From Actinomadura sp. KC345 (GTDB taxonomy: Bacteria; Actinomycetota; Actinomycetes; Streptosporangiales; Streptosporangiaceae): 45,025 nt of DNA. This document shows positions 33,931-45,025 of this stretch, piece after piece (the first letter of the stretch is position 1; each line of letters opens with the position of its first letter). The stretch is from positions 1 to 45,025 of the forward strand of contig NZ_SMKH01000026.1 in NCBI RefSeq assembly GCF_004348515.1, read 5' to 3'. The translations under genes were made by a program, and so were the position numbers. The notes beneath the pieces are model-generated. The model had not been told where the DNA came from and made no database searches. It was given only the letters and a program-made list of their open reading frames with translations.

Positions 33931-34272
33931 ATGGCGAACGAGGAGGACTGCCGGGCGGCGCTCGGCCGTATCGCGGCGCGCGTGGCGGAGGTGGACGCCG
34001 ACCGGTTCGCCGAGCACGTGGTCGAGCGGACGATCAGCTGCCGCATCCCGGATCTCGCGCTGGCCTACCGCACCCGGCTCCACCAGGGCGGTCTCGACCC
34101 GTTCGAGCCCGACGGCGACCCCGCCGCGGCGCAGGTGCGGCTGACCGTGGACAGCGCCGACCTCATCGCGCTGTCCCACGACGAGCTGAACCCGGCCAAG
34201 GCGTGGGCGGCGGGCCGCCTCAAGATCGAGGCGAGCATCCTCGACCTGCTCCGCCTGCGCAAGCTCCTCTGA
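33931..34272 (+). CDS. SCP2 sterol-carrier-domain protein
   Basis: 113 residues. A compact SCP2-like fold is suggested by LTVDSADLIALSHDELNPAKAWAAGRLKIEASILDLLRL, the family's typical C-terminal half, in which the domain binds lipids or acyl-CoA in a hydrophobic pocket. It is divergent from the tlyA-side genes and ends two bases before the convergent HAD gene. A GGGGA about eleven bases upstream is the only Shine-Dalgarno. Role in this locus unknown. Confidence 0.8.
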   Translation: MANEEDCRAALGRIAARVAEVDADRFAEHVVERTISCRIPDLALAYRTRLHQGGLDPFEPDGDPAAAQVRLTVDSADLIALSHDELNPAKAWAAGRLKIEASILDLLRLRKLL

Positions 34273-34280
34273 GTTCAGAG
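34267..34280. terminator. Small palindrome holding both convergent stop codons
   Basis: CTCTGA-GT-TCAGAG contains the TGA of the SCP2 gene and, on the other strand, the TGA of the HAD gene. The two genes are thus only two bases apart. As a terminator the stem is weak. Confidence 0.3.
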
Positions 34281-35276
34281 CGAGAGGCTTTCCAGGGCGC
34301 CTGCGAGAGCGGCCGCGGGCGCCGGCGTATCGCTCTCCCAGGCGGCGGACGCGAGGGCGCGCAGGCCGTCGTAGGGGTCGCCGGAGCCGGTGACGGTGAA
34401 GGCGGCGCCGTCGCGGCGGGCGGTCCAGTCGCGGCAGCGGTGCCCGCCGCCCTCGCGGTGGACCTCCGGGTGCGCGGCGAGGAGGCCGGTCAGGTCGGCG
34501 GCCAGGTAGGTGGGGCGCCGGTTCGGCGGTGCCGTGAGCACCTGCAAGGGGTCGGTGACGCCGGTGAACACGAGGAGGCTGTCGGCGCCCCCGTTGTGGG
34601 CGCCCTCGATGTCGGTGTCGAGGCGGTCGCCGACCACGAGCGGCCGCAGGGCGCCGGTGCGCAGGACCGACTCCTGGTGCAGCGGCCGCTCCGGCTTGCC
34701 GGTGACGATCGGCTCGACGCCGGTGGCGGAGCTGATCACGCGGAGCAGGGAGCCGTTCCCCGGGTGCGGCGGCCCGTCCCCGCCGGGGATGGTCAAATCG
34801 CCGTTGGAGCCGACGAACAGCGCGCCCATGCTGACGGCCTGCGCGCCCTCCGACAGCAGCCCGTACCCGATGTCCGGGTAGTAGCCCTGCGCGACGGCGG
34901 CGGGACGCCCGGCCGCGGTGGACACCGGGCGCAGGCCGTGCGCGTACACGGCGTGGCGCAGGCCCATCCCTCCCACGACGAGGACCTCCGACCCCGCGGG
35001 GAGCCGCTCGGCGAGCAGGCGGGCCGCGGCCTGCGCCGAGGTGACCACGTCCTCCGCCTCGGCCGGGACGCCCACGTCGCCGAGCAGCGCCGCGACGGCG
35101 GACGGCGTCCGCGAGGCGTTGTTGGTCACGAACGCCAGCCGCTGCCCCGCCGCGCGGGCCTTGGCGAGCGACTCCGCCGCCGCGGGGACGGGCCTGCGGC
35201 CGATGTAGACGACCCCGTCGAGATCGAGCAGGGCGACGTCGTAGACCTCGCTCAGGGGGCGGTCGCTGCCCTTCAT
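34275..35276 (-). CDS. HAD-superfamily IIA sugar phosphatase
   Basis: 333 residues. HAD motif I is DLDGVV (Asp18, Asp20), motif II is TNNASR, motif III is the Lys in TGKPERPLHQ and motif IV is VGDRLDTDIEGAHNGG. This is the NagD/phosphoglycolate-phosphatase type. The C-terminal 70 residues (VHREGGGHRCRDW onward) are an extra segment. It corresponds to Rv1692 in the mycobacterial gene order. The ATG at 35276 follows GAGGA by five bases, which decides it over the ATG at 35288. Confidence 0.9.
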   Translation of the reverse strand: MKGSDRPLSEVYDVALLDLDGVVYIGRRPVPAAAESLAKARAAGQRLAFVTNNASRTPSAVAALLGDVGVPAEAEDVVTSAQAAARLLAERLPAGSEVLVVGGMGLRHAVYAHGLRPVSTAAGRPAAVAQGYYPDIGYGLLSEGAQAVSMGALFVGSNGDLTIPGGDGPPHPGNGSLLRVISSATGVEPIVTGKPERPLHQESVLRTGALRPLVVGDRLDTDIEGAHNGGADSLLVFTGVTDPLQVLTAPPNRRPTYLAADLTGLLAAHPEVHREGGGHRCRDWTARRDGAAFTVTGSGDPYDGLRALASAAWESDTPAPAAALAGALESLSL

Positions 35277-35350
35277 CGTGTTCCTCATGACCGTGATCGT
35301 AGGGGACTTGTTACCCGCCGGTAAGATGTTCGGACCCGCCCGCGTCCGCG

Positions 35351-35794
35351 TCAGCGGCGGGCCTTGAGCGTGGCCCTGGCGTGCCGCAGCGCCTTCGCGT
35401 AGTCCTCGTTCTCCGGGCGCATCGCGGCGGCGAGCGCCAGGTGCCGGGCCGCGCCCTCGAAGTCGCCCAGGCGGCTGAGCGCCAGCCCGAGGCCGAACCG
35501 CGCGTAGTCCTCGGCGGGCTCCTCCGCGACGATCGACTCGAAGCTCTCGGCCGCCGCGCCGAACTGCCGCGTCCCGAACTGGGCGCGGGCGAGCGCCTCG
35601 CGGATGCTGTGCGACCACGGCTCGGCCTCGGCCGCCCTGGCCAGCAGTTGCAGCGCGGCGCCGGCGCTTCCGGCCCTGAGCAGCTCCAGGCCGCGCGTGT
35701 ACCACTCGTAGACCCCGCCCTCCGGGGCGGCCGCATGCTCGCCCGGAGCGTCCCCGGGGGAATCCTCCGGCGATCCAGATCCTTGATGACTCAT
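35351..35794 (-). CDS. Small TPR-repeat protein
   Basis: 147 residues. About three TPR units are seen (YEWYTRGLELLRAG, SIREALARAQFGTRQFGAAAESFESIVAEEP, YARFGLGLALSRLGDFEGAARHLALAAAMRP). The N-terminal 30 residues are acidic and disordered. GGGAGG six bases before the ATG fixes the start. It is the likely counterpart of Rv1691, which precedes the HAD gene in mycobacteria. A protein-protein adaptor is inferred; the partner is unknown. Confidence 0.85.
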   Translation of the reverse strand: MSHQGSGSPEDSPGDAPGEHAAAPEGGVYEWYTRGLELLRAGSAGAALQLLARAAEAEPWSHSIREALARAQFGTRQFGAAAESFESIVAEEPAEDYARFGLGLALSRLGDFEGAARHLALAAAMRPENEDYAKALRHARATLKARR

Positions 35795-35858
35795 GGGGGA
35801 CCTCCCTCGGACTATCGACCGTACCCGCCACGCAGAGACTCGCCCGACGGTGATTAGC

Positions 35859-37193
35859 ATGCCCAGAGTGGACGACGACCTCCCCTCCGGCCTTCCGCCG
35901 GAGGAGTTCAGCGCCCGGATCTTCGGGACGGCGGAGCCGCGGACGGGCCGCGGACTGGAACTGTCGCCGTTCCGCGGAGTCCGCTTCGTCCCCGGCGTCG
36001 CGGGCGGCCTGGCGTCGGTGACCATGCCCCCGTACGACCTGATCGACGACGCGGCGGCCGTGCGGCTGCTCGCGGGCGGCGGGTACAACATCGTCCGGCT
36101 CAACCTCCCGCGCGCCGCCGGGGAGAGCTACGCCACGGCGGGCGAGCGGCTGCGCCGCTGGCTGGACGAGGGCGCCCTCGCGATCGACCGGGACCCGGCC
36201 CTGTACGTCTACGAGGCGTCCCGGGACGGGACGGTCCTCCAGCGCGGCCTGATCGGCGCCGTGGGGCTGCGCGCGGAATCCGAGCGGGTCGTGCTGCCGC
36301 ACGAGGACGTCTTCCCGGGCCCGGTCCGCGACCGGCTCGCGCTGATGACGGCCGCCGACGCCAACCTGGAGCCGATCTTCCTGCTGTACGGGGGCGGCGG
36401 CGACGCGGCCGGGGCCGTCGACGACGCGGCGGCCGAAGAACCGCTGATGGAGTTCCGTGCGGACGACGGGCTCACCCACCGGCTGTGGCGCGTCACCGAC
36501 CCGGCCGTGCATGCGCGCGTGGCCGCGGACCTTCACGGCAAGCAGGCCCTCATCGCCGACGGCCACCACCGCTACGCCACCTACCGCGCCCTTCAGGCAC
36601 GCCATCACGCGGCCGGCGACGGTCCGGGCCCCTGGGACTCGGGCCTGGCGCTGCTGGTCGACTCCACGCGGTATCCGCCTCATCTGGGCGCGATCCACCG
36701 GGTCCTGCCGGATCTCCGTCCGGGTGATGCGGTCGAACGGGCCCGCAAGGTCTTCCGCGTCACCGGCTTCCCGGACGAGGGCGACGCGCTCGAAGCGCTC
36801 GCCGCCGCATCCTCTCCCGCCTTCCTCCTCGGCGGGGGAGACGCCCTTCATCTCCTCACGGACCCCGATGCGGACGCGCTGCCCCGCTCCATGCCGTCCG
36901 AGCACTCGGCACGCTGGCAACGGCTCGACACCGCCGTCCTCGACCACCTCCTCATCGGGGACGTGTGGAACGTCCCCGAGACCGAGGACGCCATCGAGGT
37001 GGTGCACGACGACCCGTCCGCCGCCGTCGCCCGCGCCCGGCGCACCGGCGGCACCGCCGTCATCCTGAACCCCCTCAAGGTCGGCGACGTCCTGGCCGTC
37101 GCCGCGGGGGGCGAGCGCGTCCCTCGCAAATCCACGTCCTTCGGACCCAAACCCCGCACGGGCCTCGTCCTGCGCCTCCTCGGGAAACGATGA
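35859..37193 (+). CDS. DUF1015-family protein
   Basis: 444 residues. DUF1015 proteins show an N-terminal LSPFRGVRF and a PYDLID segment, then a core with IADGHHRYATYRALQ, all present here. The family's biochemical role is not established. The start is unsettled: ATG 35859 has no ribosome-binding site, and a GTG four codons later is also possible. It is divergent from the TPR gene and followed after seven bases by an MBL gene, so the pair is an operon. Confidence 0.82.
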   Translation: MPRVDDDLPSGLPPEEFSARIFGTAEPRTGRGLELSPFRGVRFVPGVAGGLASVTMPPYDLIDDAAAVRLLAGGGYNIVRLNLPRAAGESYATAGERLRRWLDEGALAIDRDPALYVYEASRDGTVLQRGLIGAVGLRAESERVVLPHEDVFPGPVRDRLALMTAADANLEPIFLLYGGGGDAAGAVDDAAAEEPLMEFRADDGLTHRLWRVTDPAVHARVAADLHGKQALIADGHHRYATYRALQARHHAAGDGPGPWDSGLALLVDSTRYPPHLGAIHRVLPDLRPGDAVERARKVFRVTGFPDEGDALEALAAASSPAFLLGGGDALHLLTDPDADALPRSMPSEHSARWQRLDTAVLDHLLIGDVWNVPETEDAIEVVHDDPSAAVARARRTGGTAVILNPLKVGDVLAVAAGGERVPRKSTSFGPKPRTGLVLRLLGKR

Positions 37194-37200
37194 TCGGAGC

Positions 37201-38139
37201 ATGGACATCACGAACACGATCACGCCGCTCGGCGGTGACGTCTACGAGATCGACACGCGGATGGCCGGGTACTCCGGGATCACCGCCGGCTACCTGATCA
37301 TGTCCGACCGGCCGTGCCTGGTGGAGCCGGGCACCTCCGGTTCGGCGCCCGTGGTCCAGGCGGCTCTGCGGGAGCTGGGCGTCGGCCCCGACGACCTGGC
37401 GAGCGTGGTCGTGACGCACATCCACCTCGACCATGCCGGAGGAGTCGGCGACATCGCGCGGATGTACCCGCGGGCGGAGGTCGTCGTCCACGAGAAGGGC
37501 GCGCGTCACCTGGCGGACCCGTCCCGCCTCATGCGCAGTGCCCGCATGGTGTACGGGGACGCCCTCGACACGCTCTTCGGCGAGCTGAAGCCGACGGACG
37601 CGGCGCGCATCCGCTCCGTCGAGGACACCGGCACGGTCGACCTCGGCGGCGGGCGGCGGCTGGAGTCGCACTACTCCCCCGGCCACGCCAAGCACCATGT
37701 CGGTCTGATGGACTCCCAGACCGGCGACCTCTACGTCGGCGACGCCGCCGGCATCTACATCCCCGAGACCGCGGACGTGAAGCCCGCGACGCCGCCGCCC
37801 GACTTCGACCTCGGCACCGCCCTGGCGTCGATCGGAAAATTCCGGTCGCTGGGCCCGCAACGGCTGCTGTTCGCGCACTACGGCCCGGTGACCGACGTCG
37901 ACGACACCCTCGGACGGTCGGCCGAAGAACTACGCGTCTGGGTGGACGCCGTCAGCGACGCCAACGACCAGGGCCTCGACCTCGACCACGCCGTCGCGAT
38001 GGTCGTCGACCGCACCAGGGACCGCTACGCCATCACCGCCGAGGGCGCCGACCCCGCCCTGGCCGCCAAGTACGAGGTGCTGAACAGCGCGGAGAGCAAC
38101 GTCGCCGGCATCATGCACGCCCTGAACAAGGGCACCTGA
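37201..38139 (+). CDS. MBL-fold hydrolase downstream of the DUF1015 gene
   Basis: 312 residues. Zinc motif THIHLDHAGG (HxHxDH), a later His in SPGHAKHH, Asp in VGDAAGIY and His in FAHYGPV complete a binuclear site. After the MBL core (about 1-230) a helical C-terminal extension of about 80 residues is present. The substrate is unknown. GGAG sits just before the ATG at 37201, seven bases after the DUF1015 stop. It is the fourth MBL-like gene in the window, and there is no indication they act in one pathway. Confidence 0.88.
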   Translation: MDITNTITPLGGDVYEIDTRMAGYSGITAGYLIMSDRPCLVEPGTSGSAPVVQAALRELGVGPDDLASVVVTHIHLDHAGGVGDIARMYPRAEVVVHEKGARHLADPSRLMRSARMVYGDALDTLFGELKPTDAARIRSVEDTGTVDLGGGRRLESHYSPGHAKHHVGLMDSQTGDLYVGDAAGIYIPETADVKPATPPPDFDLGTALASIGKFRSLGPQRLLFAHYGPVTDVDDTLGRSAEELRVWVDAVSDANDQGLDLDHAVAMVVDRTRDRYAITAEGADPALAAKYEVLNSAESNVAGIMHALNKGT

Positions 38140-38157
38140 CGCCCTCCCCGGGCCGGT

Positions 38158-39324
38158 TCAGCGGCGGAACGGGCCGGTCACCTCGAACGTGTGGCCGTCC
38201 GTCCCGGCGATGAAGCCGCTCTTGCCGCGCTGGGACGAGAAGTAGAAGCGCGACCCGTCGGGAGTGAAGGCCGGGCCGGTGATCTCCGACTCGTCGTGGC
38301 CGAGGATGCGCAGGAACGGCGTGACGATCCCGTCCGTGGTGATGAGGTTGATCTCCATGTTGTCGCCGTCTTCGGCGACGTAGAGGTCGCCCGACGCCGT
38401 GGCGGTCACGTTGTCGACGCCGTGCAGGGGCGCTTCGCCTTCGGTGACGAGGTCGTCGTCGTAGGCGATGTCCAGACGTTCGGCCGCCGCGTCATAGGCC
38501 CACACGCGGTTGTCACCCTTGGTCGTGAAATAGCAGACGCCGTGCGTGTAGTGGCAGCCTTCGCCGCCGTCGAAACGCATCGCCCCGGCCACCTGCTCAC
38601 GGGTCGCGGTGAGCCAGAACTCCGGGTTGGGCACCTTCGCCCACTGGACGGTTCCCGTCCCGGAGCCGACCAGCACTTCGAGCGTCCCGGCCGACAGGTC
38701 GCCCCAGGTCTGAGGCCGGAACCGGTAGAAGCACCCGTCGGACTGGTCCTCGGTGAGGTAGACGACCTTCCGCTCAGGGTCGGACGCCGCGGCCTCGTGC
38801 TTGAACCGGCCCATCGCCGGACGCGCCACGGCCGAGTCCTCACCGCGCGGGTCCGTCTCCCACACCAGGCCGAGGTCGTGCTCCTCGCACGACAGCCACG
38901 TGTTCCACGGCGTCGCCCCGCCGGCGCAGTTCAGCGTGGTGCCGTTCAAAGTCCGGTAGGCGGAGGTGACCTTGCCCGACGCGTCGAACCGCAGGGCGGA
39001 CACACCGCCCACGAGCGGGACCTCCGAGTTGCTGACGTAGATCCAGCCGTCCCCGTCGGGGAAGCACGCACCGCCATCGGGCGCCGGATGCCAGGTGTAC
39101 CTCGTCCCCTCGACGCGCTTGAGCGAGCGCGCCACGATCCGGCTGGTGAATCCCTCGGGCAGCTGGAGGCCGTTGGCGTCCGCGGCCTGCAGCGGGCCGT
39201 ACGGGCTCGGGCCGGGCTGCGCGGGACCCGCGGCGAAGGCCTGCTGCCACAGCGCGCCGGAGAAGGCCGCGGTACCGCCCGCGACGGCGGTGGCGCGCAG
39301 GAACATACGTCGGTCGACGGGCAT
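38158..39324 (-). CDS. Tat-exported PhoX-like (DUF839) protein
   Basis: 388 residues. The N-terminus DRRMFLRATAVAGG is a twin-arginine signal ending near AFA. The rest reads as a beta-propeller of the PhoX/DUF839 type: CFPDGDGWIYVSNSEVPLV, LNCAGGATPWNTWLSCEEHD, VVYLTEDQSDGCFYRFRP. PhoX proteins are calcium/iron-dependent extracellular phosphatases, but many DUF839 proteins are unassigned. AGGAG four bases before the ATG fixes the start. Its promoter lies just past the stop of the next gene. Confidence 0.88.
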   Translation of the reverse strand: MPVDRRMFLRATAVAGGTAAFSGALWQQAFAAGPAQPGPSPYGPLQAADANGLQLPEGFTSRIVARSLKRVEGTRYTWHPAPDGGACFPDGDGWIYVSNSEVPLVGGVSALRFDASGKVTSAYRTLNGTTLNCAGGATPWNTWLSCEEHDLGLVWETDPRGEDSAVARPAMGRFKHEAAASDPERKVVYLTEDQSDGCFYRFRPQTWGDLSAGTLEVLVGSGTGTVQWAKVPNPEFWLTATREQVAGAMRFDGGEGCHYTHGVCYFTTKGDNRVWAYDAAAERLDIAYDDDLVTEGEAPLHGVDNVTATASGDLYVAEDGDNMEINLITTDGIVTPFLRILGHDESEITGPAFTPDGSRFYFSSQRGKSGFIAGTDGHTFEVTGPFRR

Positions 39325-39389
39325 GGCGCTCCTAGGGGTCGATCACCGCCGGACGATGCCCGGCGCCCCCCGAACGGCGCGGTCCCGTG

Positions 39390-39419
39390 ACTATCGAGCG
39401 AAACCTACCCGCCAGTCAA
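39390..39419 (-). promoter_or_regulatory. Promoter of the PhoX-like gene with overlapping dyad
   Basis: TTGACT (-35, 39419-39414) and GATAGT (-10, 39395-39390) are 18 bases apart on the minus strand. A 6-base inverted repeat, ACCTAC at 39403-39408 and GTAGGT at 39420-39425, brackets the -35 and could be a repressor or activator site. Confidence 0.5.
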
Positions 39420-39429
39420 GTAGGTGGCC

Positions 39430-41295
39430 TCATTCCGCCTGCGGCGGCCGCTCCCCGTCAACGGGCTTCGGCTCCAGGAACACCGCGGGTACCTCCGGAG
39501 CCTCCTCCTCGGCGGCCTCCGCGACGTCGGAACCGGCATCGGTGAACGCGATGTCCGTAGCCGACCCCGCCTCCGCGCCGGCCTCGCCCGGCTTGACGCT
39601 CTCCTGCCCCGGGACGGCCTCGTCCTCCGAAACGCCCTCGTCGCTCTGCACGGCCTCCCCCTGCGCGTCGGCGCGGGCTTCCGGGAGGGCCTCACCAGCC
39701 GAGGCGCCCTCGTCGTCCTGGGCGGCTGCCTGGCCCAAGAGCACTTCGCCCGCCGGGGTGGTCATGGGCTCGGAAAGGGAGGTGTCCTCGAAGTCGCCGG
39801 GCTCGGGGACGGCGTCGCCGAGTTCGTCCTCCTCGGTGTCGACGATGTGCAGGCCCTCGAGTTCGGCGTACCGTTCGGCGGCGTCGGTCTCGCCGTCCCG
39901 GTCCGCCGCGGCTGCGCGTGCGAACCAGTCGGACGCCTCCTCCCGGCCCGCCTCCGCCAGCGCGTCGGCGTAGGCGTAGAACAGCCGCACCGACCACGGC
40001 CGGAGCCGCCTGTCGCGAAGCTCGGGGATCTGCAACGTCACCACGGCGGCGTCCTGCTGCCCCAGATCGCGGCGCACACCCGACTCGACGATGCGGAGCT
40101 CGACGCGTCCCATCGGGTCGAGCCGCCTGGCCTCGGCCGACTTGATCAGGTCCAGGGCGCGCTCGGGACGTCCGAGCCCGCGCTCGCAGTCGGCCATCAC
40201 GGGCAGGTACGAGTCGTCGCCGGCACTGAGCCGCCGCGCGGCGCGCAGCTCGGCGAGCGCTTCCGCCCACTCGCCGGCGTGGTAGGCCGCGATCCCGGCC
40301 GCCTCGCGGACGACACCGACCCGCGACCCGAGCCGCCTGGCGGCTCGCGCGTGCTTGTAGGCCCGCTCGGGCTCCTCCTCGGCGAGCCGCCCGGCCATCA
40401 CGAGGTGCCGGGCGACCTTCGCGGCCAGCTCCTTCGGCAGCGTGCGCAGCTCGGCGCGAGCGTCCGCGTCCAGTTCCTCGCCCGTGACGTCATCGGGCAG
40501 GATCGGGTCGTCGTGCGCGGGAGCGGGACGCTCGCGCTCCTCCGGACGGCTCCGCCGCTCCGGACGGTCGCGACGCGCTCCCGAGGGGCGTCCGCCGTCC
40601 TGCGGTCGCTTGGGCCCGCCGCGCGCCTTGAACGGCTTGTCGCGGTCGCCCGGACGTCCCTCGCGCTTGCCCTCGAAGCGGCGGCCGGAGGGACGCCGCT
40701 CGTCCCGTCCTCCACGGTCGTCGCGCTCCGGGAAGCGGCCGCGCTGACCTCCATCGGCCCGCCGCTCCCCCTGACCGCCACCGCTAGGCCGTCCACTCGG
40801 CCGCCCCTCACGGCGCGGTCCGCCACCCTGACCAGGTCGAGAGCCACCCTGACCGGGACGAGAGCCACCCTGACCAGGTCGAGAGCCACGAGGCCCCCCG
40901 GGGCCGCCGCGTCCTTCACGGCGCTCCCCGCCCTGACCGCCGCGAGGCCCGGTGAAACCGCCCTCCCGGCGCTCGCCACGTGGACCGCTGGGGCGGCCTT
41001 CCCGACGGTCGTCCGAGCGTCCCTCGCGGGGTTCCGTGCGCTGGCCGTCCGAGCGTTTGAAGGGGCGCCCGGGTTTCCGGTCATCGCGCTTACCGCGCGC
41101 ATCCCGGTCCTTGCCCTTCCAGCCACCGCCTTCAGGGCGACCGCGTCCACCCTGCGGCCCGCTCCTCTTGCGGTCGCCGGGGCCGGCCGGGCCGCCACGA
41201 GCGCCACCTCCACGACGGGCAGGCGCGTTCCGCTTCCCGTTATCGTCCCGCCGCCCGCGGTTGCCGTCGCCGGGGCCGTCCTCTTCCGCGCTCAT
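39430..41295 (-). CDS. Large TPR protein with Gly/Arg-rich N-terminal tail
   Basis: 621 residues from the ATG at 41295. The first 260 are highly basic Gly/Arg/Pro repeats with GRP, GGSRPGQ and RREGRP units. Then comes a TPR-type domain (about 280-500: LPKELAAKVARHLVMAGRLAEEEPERAYKHARAARR and following), and an acidic Asp/Glu-rich tail of about 120 residues. A basic RGG-like tail suggests RNA or nucleic-acid binding (inference). It lies directly downstream of the rRNA operon on the same strand. The start is uncertain (no clear Shine-Dalgarno; GTG 12 bases earlier). Confidence 0.78.
   Translation of the reverse strand: MSAEEDGPGDGNRGRRDDNGKRNAPARRGGGARGGPAGPGDRKRSGPQGGRGRPEGGGWKGKDRDARGKRDDRKPGRPFKRSDGQRTEPREGRSDDRREGRPSGPRGERREGGFTGPRGGQGGERREGRGGPGGPRGSRPGQGGSRPGQGGSRPGQGGGPRREGRPSGRPSGGGQGERRADGGQRGRFPERDDRGGRDERRPSGRRFEGKREGRPGDRDKPFKARGGPKRPQDGGRPSGARRDRPERRSRPEERERPAPAHDDPILPDDVTGEELDADARAELRTLPKELAAKVARHLVMAGRLAEEEPERAYKHARAARRLGSRVGVVREAAGIAAYHAGEWAEALAELRAARRLSAGDDSYLPVMADCERGLGRPERALDLIKSAEARRLDPMGRVELRIVESGVRRDLGQQDAAVVTLQIPELRDRRLRPWSVRLFYAYADALAEAGREEASDWFARAAAADRDGETDAAERYAELEGLHIVDTEEDELGDAVPEPGDFEDTSLSEPMTTPAGEVLLGQAAAQDDEGASAGEALPEARADAQGEAVQSDEGVSEDEAVPGQESVKPGEAGAEAGSATDIAFTDAGSDVAEAAEEEAPEVPAVFLEPKPVDGERPPQAE
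40822..40884 (-). repeat. Three 21-base tandem repeats in the Gly/Arg-rich coding region
   Basis: Units at 40822-40842, 40843-40863 and 40864-40884 encode three copies of GSRPGQG. Units 1 and 3 are identical and unit 2 differs at two bases, which suggests slippage expansion. Confidence 0.85.
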
Positions 41296-41365
41296 CACGT
41301 CCGTCACTGTTCTTGAAGGTGGTTCCGTGGACACTTGCAGCCTACTTTGCAGCACCACGACATGC

Positions 41366-41402
41366 GTCGAGGGCCGCCCCACAAATCGGGGCGACCCTCG
41401 AC
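41366..41402 (-). terminator. rRNA operon terminator
   Basis: 15-base arms at 41366-41380 and 41388-41402 pair except for one mismatch, with a 7-base loop. The hairpin follows the 5S gene by about nine bases on the minus strand. There is no U-tract, as often in actinomycetes. Confidence 0.8.
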
Positions 41403-41410
41403 CAATATGA

Positions 41411-41528
41411 GTCCGGCGGTGTCCTACTCTCCCACACAGTCTCCCATGCAGTACCATCGGCGCTGAAGGGCTTAACTTCCGGGTTCGGAATGGGACCGGG
41501 TGTTTCCCCCTCGCCAAAACCACCGAAC
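41411..41528 (-). rRNA. rrf: 5S ribosomal RNA
   Basis: About 118 bases. On the minus strand it carries the conserved 5S landmarks GGGGGAAACACCCGGTCCC, TTCCGAACCCGGAAGTTAAG and ATGGTACTGCATGGGAGAC. The terminal stem pairs CGGTGGT with the 3' ACACCGCCG region. It is separated from 23S by 160 bases without any tRNA. Ends are good to about two bases. Confidence 0.95.
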
Positions 41529-41688
41529 GACCAACCCCAACACCCACCCAACCATCCGGCAGGTGCGGGAAGACTCGTCCGAGCCAGGCTCGGTATCCAC
41601 TTAACAACACGCAGTCGCCCAGTTGTTTCCTGGGAACCACACAGGGACGCGAACACACTCACACAGCGATTCGGATTGAACGTCATGT

Positions 41689-44801
<3,113 letters not shown>

Positions 44802-45025
44802 ACACAAAACGATCAAAACAAATCGCAGACAAGAACACGACCCCAAAAGAGCCGAGTTCTCGCCAGAGATGCTCGCGTCCACTGTGCAGTTCTCAAAAAA
44901 CAACCGGGCCCACCAAAACCACACCACCCGTCACGGATGATGCGGTCCTGGTCCCGCGATCCGAGGCCACCGGGCTCGCGCCCGTTCCCTCAGGACCCAA
45001 CAGCGTGTCCACCAACCCGCCCACC
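44802..45025 (-). other. 16S-23S internal transcribed spacer (partial)
   Basis: The spacer runs off the right edge. It contains TTTTTTGAGAACTGCACAGTG and a following CTCTGGCGAGAACTCGGCTC, typical of actinobacterial rRNA spacers with antitermination-type elements. No Ile or Ala tRNA is seen in this portion. Confidence 0.75.

Noticed and set aside
35320..35336. Second LexA box near the HAD gene
   Set aside because: Only one half-site (GTTCGG) fits; the other half differs at most positions.
40822..40884. Possible CRISPR or minisatellite array
   Set aside because: Units are directly adjacent without spacers and in frame, encoding a peptide repeat.
44802..45025. tRNA-Ile or tRNA-Ala in the 16S-23S spacer
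   Set aside because: No cloverleaf with a T-loop GTTCGAnTC pattern could be found in the visible part.

Overview
The window is very GC-rich with strong GC3 bias. It carries mycothiol-dependent enzymes, an actinobacterial uvrA SOS box, leaderless-type promoters and the recN/steA/mctB gene order. This points to a filamentous actinomycete, most likely of the Thermomonosporaceae/Streptosporangiales type (inference, no 16S in the window). I found no transposase, integrase, CRISPR array or tRNA gene.

Layout. 1-5.8 kb: the start of a probable Tat-exported protein leaving the left edge, a nested palindrome, uvrA (minus strand, with a LexA box about 170 nt upstream), a zinc-ribbon metallo-beta-lactamase (MBL)-like protein, a mycothiol-type isomerase, and a Crp/Fnr regulator. 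5.9-10.4 kb: an unusual pair, a three-helix membrane protein followed by a 1287-residue protein that fuses a Crp-type cyclic-nucleotide domain and HTH to an NB-ARC NTPase and a long TPR array. Together with the neighbouring stand-alone Crp protein this is the best candidate for an undescribed signalling or defence system. 10.5-15 kb: an MBL hydrolase, a P-loop protein, a secreted alpha/beta hydrolase, and a mycothiol-dependent formaldehyde dehydrogenase overlapping another MBL hydrolase. 15-19.9 kb: a membrane class III adenylyl cyclase, then (minus strand) a lipoprotein-MoxR ATPase-VWA operon, and a small leaderless membrane protein. 19.9-23.4 kb: a FadE34-like double acyl-CoA dehydrogenase and a TerC transporter controlled by a yybP-ykoY (manganese) riboswitch.

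23.4-35.8 kb is a long minus-strand block. In transcription order it holds a small hypothetical gene, tlyA, nadK, recN, steA, mctB, a divergent phospho-sugar transferase (PNPT), a MurJ-like flippase and a GT4 glycosyltransferase. The core order matches the mycobacterial Rv1692-Rv1698 neighbourhood. The last three genes suggest lipid-linked glycan assembly tied to the division proteins. An SCP2-like gene, a HAD phosphatase and a small TPR gene lie at the upstream end. 35.9-41.3 kb: DUF1015 and MBL genes, a Tat-exported PhoX-like protein, and a large TPR protein with a basic Gly/Arg repeat N-terminus. 41.4-45.0 kb: the end of an rRNA operon on the minus strand (partial 16S-23S spacer, 23S, 5S, terminator).

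Two regulatory themes stand out. One is cyclic nucleotides: a cyclase, a Crp protein and a Crp-NB-ARC fusion within 12 kb. The other is translational control: GTGA, ATGA and TGATG overlaps, TTG starts, and a riboswitch that competes for a Shine-Dalgarno sequence.
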